Shown: positions 28,102 through 38,200 of the stretch, in pieces
How positions within the stretch are numbered: position 1 is the first letter of the stretch
Layout: every line of letters begins with the position of its first letter
Assembly (NCBI GenBank): GCA_017411715.1
Contig: JAFQPO010000001.1
Span: forward strand, 1 to 64,000
Length of the DNA: 64,000 nt
Reading direction: 5' to 3'
DNA from: Bacilli bacterium
GTDB lineage: Bacteria; Bacillota_I; Bacilli_A; ML615J-28; CAG-313
Program-made: the position numbers and the translations under genes
The notes under the pieces: model-generated
The model's input: only the letters and a program-made list of their open reading frames with translations
Database searches by the model: none
What the model was told of the DNA's origin: nothing

Positions 28102-28650
28102 TTATTTATTGATTTCTTTAGCCTTTTTAATCTTTTCCTTGACTCTAGATACGGTATTATAGACTTGTTTTGGCTCCAAATTCAAGCTTTTGCAGATAAA
28201 CTCAACACTTTTACGTTCAATTATTCGCATTGTATAAATTATCATTTCTTGATTAGATAGTTTACCTATCACAAGACTTAAATCTAGTTCAGCTTCTTGA
28301 GTTATAATAGACGCTTCTTCTTCTAAAGCCAGTCTTTTGACTTCTCTTTTGGCAATTGTGTTAGATTTTCTAATTAAACTAATAAATCTTCTTTCAAGCA
28401 CCAATTCAAAGTACTTATTAAAAGTTTTATCTTTCGTAAAATCATATGTAGATGCGGCTTTAATTAAAGCAATTTGACCTTCTTGAAGAAAATCAACATT
28501 CTTATATTCACTACTTTTAAATTGAATCGATTTTTTTTGAATTAAGTAATGATATTTTTGATAAAGAATTTTACTTGCTTCCTCTGATCCTTGTCGCATC
28601 AAAAAGATTAATTCATTATCATTAATTTTAAACAATTCACTTTTTTTCAT
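28102..28650 (-). CDS. sigH: RNA polymerase sigma factor, SigH-like
   Basis: A 182-residue sigma-70 family factor. Region 2 is seen in residues 10-95 (DNELIFLMRQGSEEASKILY, then FLQEGQIALIKAASTYDF) and region 4 in about 125-178 (LSNQEMIIYTMRIIERKSVEFICKSLNL). It occupies the sigH position between rlmB and rpmG of Bacillus. In spore formers and naturally competent relatives SigH drives early stationary-phase or competence genes; whether this organism sporulates cannot be judged. It starts one base after the rlmB stop. The yacP gene usually between rlmB and sigH is missing. Confidence 0.85.
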   Translation of the reverse strand: MKKSELFKINDNELIFLMRQGSEEASKILYQKYHYLIQKKSIQFKSSEYKNVDFLQEGQIALIKAASTYDFTKDKTFNKYFELVLERRFISLIRKSNTIAKREVKRLALEEEASIITQEAELDLSLVIGKLSNQEMIIYTMRIIERKSVEFICKSLNLEPKQVYNTVSRVKEKIKKAKEINK

Positions 28651-28651
28651 T

Positions 28652-29356
28652 CTATTTCTTATTTCTTAAAGCCTCATACATAATAATTGATGCACTGACT
28701 GATGCATTTAAAGAATTAACATGTCCAACCATTGGTATTTTGACAAGTACATCGCACGTTTCTTTAACAAGCCTTGAAATTCCTTTACCTTCAGATCCAA
28801 CAACAATACAATTTTTACCAGAATAATTATATTCACGATAATCAATCGCACCATCAGCCTCAAGGCCTACAATCCAGTATCCATGTTTTTTTAACTCTTC
28901 AAGACATCTTACAAGATTAACAACTTGGCATACATCTACATATTCAATCGCACCAGTTGATACTTTCGCAACTGTACTATTTAATGAAACACTACGATTC
29001 TTACCAATAATAACTCCATCAACCCCTGTAGCATCAGCACATCTTAAGACTGCCCCTAAATTATGTGGATCTTCCAAAGAATCGAGCATTACTAAAGTAG
29101 ATGATTCATTATATTCAGTTTTTTCAAGCAAATCAGCTAATTCAATATATTGATAATCTTCAACAAACGCTACAATTCCTTGTGATGATGGCCCATATTG
29201 CTTAATGAATTTTTCCTTATTTATTAGTGAAAAAGTAATTTTTTTAGCCTTACATAAATCACTAATTTCCTTATTTTCAGAAAAAGACACAACACTTGTC
29301 ACACTATTATTATTTTTTAGAGCTTCTCGAACGGGATTTTTTCCATATATTATCAT
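28652..29356 (-). CDS. rlmB: 23S rRNA (guanosine-2'-O-)-methyltransferase RlmB (SpoU family)
   Basis: A 234-residue SPOUT-fold enzyme. It has an N-terminal substrate-binding domain (IYGKNPVREALK), then the knot motifs: LDSLEDPHNLGAVLRCADA, VVGSEGKGISRLV and IPMVGHVNSLNASVSASI. It methylates the 2'-hydroxyl of a conserved 23S rRNA guanosine. ATG 29356 was chosen over the longer frame because GAGGA is correctly placed upstream and it lies one base past the mrnC stop. Part of cysS-mrnC-rlmB-sigH. Confidence 0.94.
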   Translation of the reverse strand: MIIYGKNPVREALKNNNSVTSVVSFSENKEISDLCKAKKITFSLINKEKFIKQYGPSSQGIVAFVEDYQYIELADLLEKTEYNESSTLVMLDSLEDPHNLGAVLRCADATGVDGVIIGKNRSVSLNSTVAKVSTGAIEYVDVCQVVNLVRCLEELKKHGYWIVGLEADGAIDYREYNYSGKNCIVVGSEGKGISRLVKETCDVLVKIPMVGHVNSLNASVSASIIMYEALRNKK

Positions 29357-29357
29357 A

Positions 29358-29750
29358 TTAATTTTCCTCAATTATTTTAATAGAGTAGTTAATAATTTCA
29401 TCTATTCTTTCTAGTTTATTTTGGAGATACAAATATCCAAGTAAAGCTTCATAACCGGTTGCGGCTTGATAATCACTTAATAAAACATTTTTTCGATGGA
29501 ATCCACTAACACTATTTCTTCCTCTTTTATAAATGTTAGTTTCTTCTTCTGTCAAATTAGGCAAAAGCTCTTTCATAATTTTGCTTTGCCCTTTCGCACT
29601 AACATACAGCAAAGCATGCTTATTAAGTTCTTTCGTTTTAGTAACACCTTTATTAATTAAATGAAGTCTAATTCGAAGTTCATAATAAGCATCACCAATA
29701 TATGCCAAATCAGCCCCATTTAACAAGTCATAATTATTTTTATCTATCAT
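29358..29750 (-). CDS. mrnC: Mini-ribonuclease III
   Basis: A 130-residue RNase III catalytic domain without the double-stranded RNA-binding domain. The signature NGADLAYIGDAYYELRIR contains the catalytic Asp and downstream acidic residue; LLGYLYLQNKLERI near the end holds the second acidic site region. Mini-III matures 23S rRNA ends in Bacillus. Its start overlaps the cysS stop by one base, the canonical cysS-mrnC arrangement. Confidence 0.93.
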   Translation of the reverse strand: MIDKNNYDLLNGADLAYIGDAYYELRIRLHLINKGVTKTKELNKHALLYVSAKGQSKIMKELLPNLTEEETNIYKRGRNSVSGFHRKNVLLSDYQAATGYEALLGYLYLQNKLERIDEIINYSIKIIEEN

Positions 29751-31087
29751 TACATTTTAATTCCTAATTCTTGAATTTGTTGTCTTAGTAAGTCAGCTTT
29801 TTCAAAATCTTTATTATTTCTTGCATTTTGCCACGCTAAAACCACTTCTTTTTCTTCAGATGATAATGGTTTAACATCAGGAACTAATCCTAAAATATCA
29901 AGCATTGTTTTAAGCGTATTAAATGCGGAAGCTATTTTTTCATTATCTTTTTCTTTTGATCTAAGTAATACATTAATATCTTTAATGTGTTGATATAACA
30001 CAGTCATAGCATTAGGGGTAGAAAAATCATTAACAAGTTCAGCTACAAAGTTATCTAAAATATCCATTGTACCTTTATTAAACGCATCATTTAATTCTAA
30101 ATAGCGATACACAGATAAATATGCTCTGTCAATTTTTTGCCATTCAGTAGCTACTTGATTAATTAATTCGGTTGTGAAATTAATAGATTGGCGGTAATGG
30201 TTACTAATGATTAATAATCTAGCAATCATTCCTCCATATTCATTAATTAAATCTTTTGTCCAAATAACATTTCCTAAAGATTTACTCATCTTTTGACCAC
30301 TAAAATCAATTCTTGCGTTATGGATCCAATAATTGGCAATCGTATTATTGTTTGTAGCAAGTGATTGAGCTATTTCATTTTCATGATGAGGAAACTTTAA
30401 ATCATTGCCTGCACCATGAATATCAATTGATCCTTTGAAAATATCATCAATCATAACACAACACTCTGTATGCCATCCTGGTCGACCTAGTCCAAATGGG
30501 CTTTCCCATTTAGGGCCTAAATCATCAGTTAATTTCCAGAGTACGAAGTCAAGTGGATCTTCTTTTGAAGATTCAACCTCAATTCTTGCGCCACTTTCTA
30601 AATCATCTAGTTTTTGATTGCTAAGAATTCCATATTCTTTAATTTTACGGACTCTAAAGTATACATTATCTCCTGATACATATGCATAACCTTTTTCAAT
30701 CAAATGACCGATATAATCAATAATTTGATCCATCGTATCGGTAACACGCGGGCGATATGTTGGTTCTAAGCATCCTAAATCTGACCACACTTTTTCAAAA
30801 GCTTCTATATATCTAGTAGAAATCGTAGTTGCATCAACGCCTTCTTCAATTGCTTTTTTAATTATCTTATCATCAATATCCGTATAGTTAGTCGCATAAG
30901 TAACTTTATATCCTAAATATTTAAATAATCGATAAACTAAGTCAAAGAAAACAACCGGTCTAGCATTCCCAATATGACAATGATTATAAACTGTTGGTCC
31001 ACATACATACATTGACACTTCTTTTTCTTTTAAAGGAACAAATTTTTCAAGTTTATTTGTTAAAGAATTATATACTTTAATTTCCAT
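29750..31087 (-). CDS. cysS: Cysteinyl-tRNA synthetase
   Basis: A 445-residue class I synthetase that charges tRNA-Cys. Seen: zinc Cys and HIGH motif in CGPTVYNHCHIGNARP, the further zinc residues GWHTECCVM and HHENE, and KMSKS in SGQKMSKSLGN. The start is ATG 31087, preceded by AGGTGA; the longest frame adds MIN from a GTG inside this site. No T-box leader is visible: the 5' gap is about 100 bases and contains the rpsI terminator. Confidence 0.97.
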   Translation of the reverse strand: MEIKVYNSLTNKLEKFVPLKEKEVSMYVCGPTVYNHCHIGNARPVVFFDLVYRLFKYLGYKVTYATNYTDIDDKIIKKAIEEGVDATTISTRYIEAFEKVWSDLGCLEPTYRPRVTDTMDQIIDYIGHLIEKGYAYVSGDNVYFRVRKIKEYGILSNQKLDDLESGARIEVESSKEDPLDFVLWKLTDDLGPKWESPFGLGRPGWHTECCVMIDDIFKGSIDIHGAGNDLKFPHHENEIAQSLATNNNTIANYWIHNARIDFSGQKMSKSLGNVIWTKDLINEYGGMIARLLIISNHYRQSINFTTELINQVATEWQKIDRAYLSVYRYLELNDAFNKGTMDILDNFVAELVNDFSTPNAMTVLYQHIKDINVLLRSKEKDNEKIASAFNTLKTMLDILGLVPDVKPLSSEEKEVVLAWQNARNNKDFEKADLLRQQIQELGIKM

Positions 31088-31129
31088 ATTAATCACCTAT
31101 ATAAGTTATTGAATAATTTTAAATAAAAT

Positions 31130-31150
31130 AAGACCACATTATGTGGTCTT
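31130..31150 (-). terminator. Intrinsic terminator after rpsI
   Basis: Minus-strand hairpin AAGACCACATAATGTGGTCTT followed by ATTTTATTT. Confidence 0.8.
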
Positions 31151-31193
31151 ATAAACAAATCTAGCGTTATTAAATATCCAAAACACCAAAATA

Positions 31194-31586
31194 CTAACGT
31201 TTTGAGAATTGTGGTGCACGACGAGCTTTGCGTAGACCGTATTTTTTACGTTCAGTAGCACGAGGGTCGCGAGTTAGAAGTCCAGCCTTTTTAAGTGGGC
31301 TACGGAAATCTGGGTTAACAAGTAATAAAGCACGGCTAATACCTAAACGGATTGCACCAGCTTGACCTGAAATACCCCCACCGCAAACATTTACATAGAT
31401 ATCGTATTGTGTACTAGTATTAGTAATGTTTAATGGTTGTAGAACGTCTAAACGAGTTGCTCCTGAAGGAATATATTCAACAAAGTTACGTCCATTTACT
31501 TCAAATTTACCAGTTCCTGGAACCATACGTACACGTGCAACTGATGATTTACGACGACCTGTAGCTTGATATTGAGCTTTTTCCAT
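31194..31586 (-). CDS. rpsI: 30S ribosomal protein S9
   Basis: A 130-residue S9 of normal length. Conserved features: [18 protein letters not shown] at the N-terminus, [19 protein letters not shown] in the centre and the basic C-terminal tail ending PQFSKR that reaches the P-site tRNA. AGGAGG precedes ATG. It lies 14 bases downstream of rplM. Confidence 0.97.
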   Translation of the reverse strand: MEKAQYQATGRRKSSVARVRMVPGTGKFEVNGRNFVEYIPSGATRLDVLQPLNITNTSTQYDIYVNVCGGGISGQAGAIRLGISRALLLVNPDFRSPLKKAGLLTRDPRATERKKYGLRKARRAPQFSKR

Positions 31587-31600
31587 TATCGTATTCCTCC

Positions 31601-32038
31601 TTATTTAACAGTTGGTAATGCTTCAGGTTTTTGAGCAGCATGTGGATGTTCGTTACCTGTATAAACATATAAACGACGATACATGTTATCTCCTAATACA
31701 CCTTTAGGAAGCATTCCTTTTACAGCTAATTCAACGATTTTTTGTGGTTGTTTTTCTAACATTTCATTAGCAGTTCTAGTTTTTAAACCACCAGCATAAC
31801 CTGAATGTCTGTAATACATTTTGTCTTCAAATTTTTTGCCTGTTAAAGCAACTTTTTCAGCATTAATTACGATAACATAGTCACCACCATCAACATGAGG
31901 TGTGAATGTTGGTTTATGTTTTCCTCTTAATACTGTAGCGATTTCTACTGCCACACGTCCTAATACTTTATCTGTAGCATCAACTACGTACCATTTACGT
32001 TCGACAGATTGTTGTTTTTGCATATAAGTTGAGCGCAT
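31601..32038 (-). CDS. rplM: 50S ribosomal protein L13
   Basis: A 145-residue L13. The start [20 protein letters not shown] matches Bacillus L13 in length and sequence, followed by [20 protein letters not shown] and the conserved [20 protein letters not shown] near the end. GGAGG lies upstream. First gene of the rplM-rpsI unit, behind a structured leader and a perfect promoter. Confidence 0.97.
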   Translation of the reverse strand: MRSTYMQKQQSVERKWYVVDATDKVLGRVAVEIATVLRGKHKPTFTPHVDGGDYVIVINAEKVALTGKKFEDKMYYRHSGYAGGLKTRTANEMLEKQPQKIVELAVKGMLPKGVLGDNMYRRLYVYTGNEHPHAAQKPEALPTVK

Positions 32039-32068
32039 TTTAAATCCTCCATATAATAATATAATTAT

Positions 32069-32114
32069 TTGATCGTTGAAAGAGATTAAGCGACCTCTAG
32101 ACGATCAATAGAGG
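32069..32114 (-). promoter_or_regulatory. Structured rplM leader (candidate L13 leader)
   Basis: In the rplM 5' untranslated region, stem CCTCTA/TAGAGG (arms 32109-32114 and 32094-32099) encloses TTGATCG (32102-32108), which is exactly complementary to CGATCAA downstream (32069-32075). This gives a pseudoknot or two alternative hairpins just before the ribosome-binding site. Bacillota rplM genes often carry an L13 leader; this fits that position but I could not confirm the family consensus. Confidence 0.55.
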
Positions 32115-32148
32115 GCTTTGTGGGTTTGTTTTAAAATGTATCGTATGT

Positions 32149-32177
32149 ATTATACACTAATTGTATCTATTTGTCAA
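32149..32177 (-). promoter_or_regulatory. Consensus promoter for rplM-rpsI
   Basis: Minus strand TTGACA, 17-bp spacer, TATAAT: a perfect match about 110 bases upstream of rplM. Confidence 0.9.
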
Positions 32178-32264
32178 ATCATTAACCATATTTTTTATAT
32201 AAATCAAAAACAACTTACAAGTAGGATTTTAATATGTTTTTTTTCAAAAAACCATACCTAGGTT

Positions 32265-35200
32265 CTATATAACAGTTATCCTAATATAAACTACGTAATT
32301 AGGGTTATACTTATAAACCCCTTTAACAGTTAAACTTCCCACATATCTTCCTGTAATAGTTCCATATTTACTAACCGTTGCAATACCTTCATCCGTATCA
32401 AATTCTTGATAAGATGTCCACGAAAAATCTTGAATACTTGATGTTGGTGAATCATTTCCTAAACAAATTAGTCTAGTATATCCTGTGTGTATAGTAACTA
32501 CCGGAGATTCGCCTACATTGATAACACTCCCTTTGCCACTTGTAACTTCTGTACCAGACACAGTTCCACCAGTTCTAATATCCATCCCATATTTCAAATA
32601 AACAGTATTCATTTCACCATAGTCACCTACAACTATAGTAATTTCACCATAAATAGCAGGATAATCTTTATAAATAGCTTTTATCGTTGTAGTTCCTGCA
32701 CTAACCGCAGTTATTGTACCATAAGAACTAATTTCTGCTACATTAGGGTCAGTCGAATACCAATCATATTTCAATCTAGAAGAAGTATCAGGTGCATCAG
32801 TTCCCAAATAACATATTCTTGTATAACCGACAGTCATATCAGTACCATTATATTGGCCTCCGTTTATTCTTACTTCACTGCCACACCCAGCAGAATCATT
32901 CGGGTCAGTAATTATAGTAAAATTATTAACTATTAAGCGTTCGATGTTGAATTCAATTTCACCTTCACCATATGAATTTAGATAGCCAAAATGCAATACT
33001 GTATTTGAGTCAGTACTAAATACACTTGATATACGCGAAGTCAAGGCATTAATATCTTTTAAAACTATTATATCAAATCCATTTGGCGACTCATCATTTT
33101 CTTTTGTCACTACTAAAGTTACTTTAGAAGTTAACGATAAATCATGTTCTAATACAATTTCATAAAGTCCCCTAGTAGGTATTATCAAAGATTCTATCAA
33201 ATCTCCTCTATTTATTTCTAACATTTTTGTATAATCATCTTCTTCATTTAATGATTCAACTGCATCTATTTTATCTAAAGTTAAAAATAACGAAGTTAAA
33301 GTTCCGCTATTAGAATTAATTTTATTTACATTTATTTCTATAAAATACGTTACATTACCTGGGTAATAGAAAGTAATGTTAGATGCTCCATAAATATTTG
33401 AAGCATAATAATCTATATCTAAATTGGCAATTTTTTCAATTACAGTATCATAATATTTTATGCTTACAGCATTCTTCGGTATAACTTCATAAGCATCTAA
33501 TTCCAAATTATAGAAGCCACCTATTTCAGAGTAAAAAATGTATTCATTAAAACCATTATGCAAATGTTCAAATGCATCTGTTCTTGTTGATAATTGTAAA
33601 CTTACAGCACTTGAACTTGCTGCTCTAACATGAGTCGTAATACTAGATGCAGTTTGAGAATTATTTGTAACTTCTATCGTATACCAGCCAGATTCTAATG
33701 ATGTATTTTGAATTATCGATTCTTCATTAGCAGCTTTCACAATAGGCCCAAAAACAATTTCTTTTTCTGAATTATAAATCGCAAAAGTAACTTCTGCAAG
33801 TGAGCTAATTGTAATATAATAAACATTTAAGCAGCCAATATTCAAATTGTAAGTAATTGTTTGCATTTTAGAAACTATTTCAGTATCATAAGAAACTTTT
33901 TGATGGCAATTAAGGTTAAGAATAGTAACACTTTCCATTTCATTTTCTTCTGCACCATTAAATCCACCATTACTTCCATTAACACTAGTTCCAGGAATAC
34001 CAGCGCCACCTTTTTCTCCATAACTATGGTCAAAATTACACGCTTGTTGTCCTAATCCTGCGTAACCAGCATCACCATTAATAGCATCACCGCCATTACC
34101 ACCTGTTCCTCCTGTTAGAACCATTTCGGATAACTTAGGATTTAAAGTTGATAAAACATAAACAGCATAGCCACCATGGCCACCATTTCCTGCATGAACT
34201 ATTACTTCACCATCTTCTTCAATACTATCAGCACCATGATTGCCATTTCCTCCTGTAATAGCAATAAAGCTTCCATCAAGTACCAACCTATTAGCAAGTA
34301 TTCCGCACATTCCATCAGCAACATTTTCAAATTGTGTTGGGGATCCTTGTCCGCCAACTATTGAATTTGTTCCATTACAATTAATTATTAAAGTATATTC
34401 CCCAACATTTGCAGTGATACCATTTTTATTAGTTGGCGCTACAAAGTTTACGTTTTTCAAATTTATAACCAAGTCAGCATTTCTATTTTCTATTTCAATT
34501 GACATATTATAAATTTTAGTAGCATCTGAACTTATAAAAGTAACCATTGTGGCAGTGTTTTTAATTGTAAATAGCATTTCATTTGTCTGCAAACCATCCA
34601 AGTTTATTATTTTTACATCCTCAGATATATCAATAGTTCCGCCAACAAACGTACAATTATATTCAGTTCCAATCCAACTACCGCTTAAATTCAAATGACC
34701 TGTTGTGCCTTTATAAATAGTAGAAACTTCTTCATTACCATTCATCCAGCCACTAAACCTATATCCAAAGTTTGTAGGAAGCGGCAACTTAATTATGTCT
34801 TCAATTGTGTATTGAGTTATATCTGTATCTACATATGGTATACCATCAATTGAGTAAGTAATGGTATACACAATAGCTTCATAATGGGCATATAGTATTA
34901 TTTCTGTATCAACAGTAGGCCAGTTAGTAATTATCCCATCTGAGCTAGTATACTGAATACCACCGCCATTAGGCATACTATACCACCCTACAAAAGCATA
35001 TCCATCTAATGCAGGCGCCTCTAATACTACATTTTCACCATATTCAACATTTTCTGTACTACTTTCTAACATTCCTTCTAATGTTATTTTAACGTTAAGT
35101 CCTTTAAATATCGGATACATATTGATTTCATCTTCATAAATGTCAAAAAGTGAACCATTTTGATAGATTTTTCCTTCTCCTGTAGAATCCATGCTCCATC

Positions 35201-38200
35201 CAACAAAACACATTCCTGAATCTGCCGTGTAAAATTCATAAAGCTCTTCAAGGGTTTTGTAGTATTCAATTTGCTGTGTTCTAAAAAATTCACCATTCGA
35301 ATAATAAAAATTAACTTTAACAACTTTAGATTTTATTATTCCTAAATAATCATGATACATAGCATCCTGTTCATAAGTGTTTACATAATACTTCGGAACA
35401 TAAATGTTTTCAACAAACATTGGGAAACTATTCTCATTAATGATTGGTGGTGTAGTTTTTAAAATATAAACATCTTTTACATTAACAGCAAGAGAAAAAG
35501 CATTATCAGCAATTTTAGTTACGCTTGATGGAACATAAACTTCTTCTAAATATTCACTGGTTACCGCAAATTCCCCAATATATTCAATGTTATCAGGAAT
35601 ATAAAACGAATTATCACTATTTGTACTTTCATACTTCACGAAAGCTTTCCCTAATATAATTATCGGTGATGAATTATCGTCATACCACTTAGTACCAATG
35701 AATGATGTTTTATCAGCGCGAATCACATTATCATAATTTACAATATCATCAAGATTGGCACAATTACTGAATGCATTTTTTCCGATGTTAATAACATTAT
35801 TAAAATCTATCAATTCAATATTACTGTTCCCATAAAATGCATTATTTTCAACTGTTGTAGTCTCATCAGGAAATTCATAAACAGAAGCATCGCCGAAATA
35901 GTAATATATTTTTGACTTATTTATATTATATAACCCATCATCATAAATAGTATATAAATTAGATACTCCATTTATTATAATATTAGATAAACTACATTCA
36001 AAAAACGCATCAGTGCTAATTGTACTAATAGAAGGTGGAAGTACAATACTTTTTAAATTAACGCATGCTTTGAAAGCTGCATCTCTAATTGTTGTTATCG
36101 ATGGTGAAAAAATTATGTTGCTCAAGTTACAACAATTTGCAAATAAACCTGTGTCAATAGTACTTATTCCACTAGGTAAAACAATATCGGTTAATGAAGT
36201 ACAACCAGAAAATGCAAATTTTCCGATTGTCACTATACTATTAGGAAGATTTATTTCTTTTAAGTTAATACAACCAGAAAACGCATAATCACCAATTGAT
36301 GTTATGTTTGATCCTTCTTCAAAAGTGACTTTTTCTAAATTAGAACATCCCAAAAATGCATTATCATCTATCTCCACAATCTCCTTTGGTATTATAACTT
36401 CAGTAATTTCATCTAAATTTGAAAAAGCACCTCGCCCAATTTTTCTAACAGTTTTACCATCAATAACACTCGGGACATCAACAATAGGTAAATTGGATGC
36501 ATTAATATACTCAATAATAGCGGTCTCAGAATTTGACATTACGTCTTTTACAAAAACACTATGTTCCAATAGCCCCTTTTTTAACACTCTTATTATATAA
36601 TTTATAATATCATCATCTCTAGATTCTAAATTATGTAGGATAGGAACATTATATTCAGCAGTAGCATCCAAATTACTATTTTCACAGTCGAATAATTTTA
36701 CTTCTCTTATAAATCCCACATACTCTGCATAATTTATTATACCAGGAACTGTCGGTAAATTGTCTGCTCTACCTAGTTGTGATGACAAATTAACAAAACC
36801 ATCATTTTTCCAAACTGTTTGTCCTGTTACAGTATCATATTCGATATCAGACAATAGTCTTTCAACCACTTCTTCAATCTCCTCATATGTTGTTGTCATC
36901 TCACTACCATAAAATTCATAAAGTTTATCAGTAACTCCACCAACTAAACTAGTTTTCAAAGAGGGAAAAGAATCAGTAAGAGTCCAAACACTACCGAATG
37001 CATTTATTAACATACCATACAACACTTTATCTTTCACTTTATCAACGATAGTTGTCTTTTCATCAGCCAATATATCGTGAAATAACGTTAGCGTTGAATA
37101 ACCTCCTAAAGCATAAACATTAATTGAATCATATAATGTATTATAGTTTTCATTCCATCTATTCATATACCCACGATATATAGCAGGATCAACGATATCT
37201 TTTTGACCATCACTAGAACCATCAGTTAATAATTTGCAAATCAAATCCAATTCAGCACTAATCGATCCACAATATGGTGTAGCTATGCTGAATAGATTTG
37301 CTACTAAGTCAGGATGATCTAATGCATACTGTAAATTTGTTAATCCTCCTCTACTATGGCCAATTAAATTGAGACGAGGGAGTTCATTTTTATCATCTCT
37401 ATACAATTTTACTAGTGAACTAATTACGTAATTAAATTCGATATATGCAATATAATTTTTAGAATTAACAGTATGTCCATTAAAAATAATAATAGAATGT
37501 TTTGAAAAGTCTAAATCAGCAATATTTATTGGAGTGGATAAATCATATGGAACACCATCTGTACCATTATATATAGATTGTTCTACTTGAGCGGTAATAT
37601 CATAAATATCATATTTTAATGTTTTTAATTTATCAATAGTCGTAATATCTATTTCATCATAACTATTCACATTTTTACCGGGAATATAATTCGATCCATC
37701 ATCAGTATAAGTATTAATAAATAGTACATTACTATTTTGAATTTGAAAGAGTTTAGTAATTATGGAACTTTCATAATATCCTAATGTCTTTTCATCGTCA
37801 TTTTTCCCGTCATTATTTTCGTCATCATTTGAGATTTTACCATCGTTATCATTATCATCAATTCTGCCCCATTGATAGGCTTGAGCTCCTAGTCCGGGTG
37901 TTAAAATAGTAAATTGAGAGATTTCGCTTATTTCACAATCATTTATTTGATTAGATAAATTGTATTCTATTAAATACTTGGTTTCTCCATTTATCTGTTC
38001 TATTAAATTATTGGTATTAGAAAAATATTTACAATTATAATTATTTGTATACGAGTAAAAATTTTGATCAACCGCACTACCAACTATTGATTCCATATCA
38101 TTATTTTCATCACCGTAAACTTTTAAACCTTGAGAATATATAGCTATAACTACAATCAGTATAGATACGGTCATAAAAAAACGCATGATTTTGCTTAAAT

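Noticed and set aside
31088-31193. T-box leader for cysS
   Set aside because: The gap is only about 100 bases, is occupied by the rpsI terminator, and lacks the T-box sequence.
32200-32264. Terminator after the lipase-like gene
   Set aside because: Only weak pairing (AACC/GGTT) before a T-run is seen; not enough to call.
32487-36600. Plus-strand open frames within the giant lipase-like gene
   Set aside because: They oppose a long gene with clear domains, have low-complexity composition and lack starts with ribosome-binding sites.
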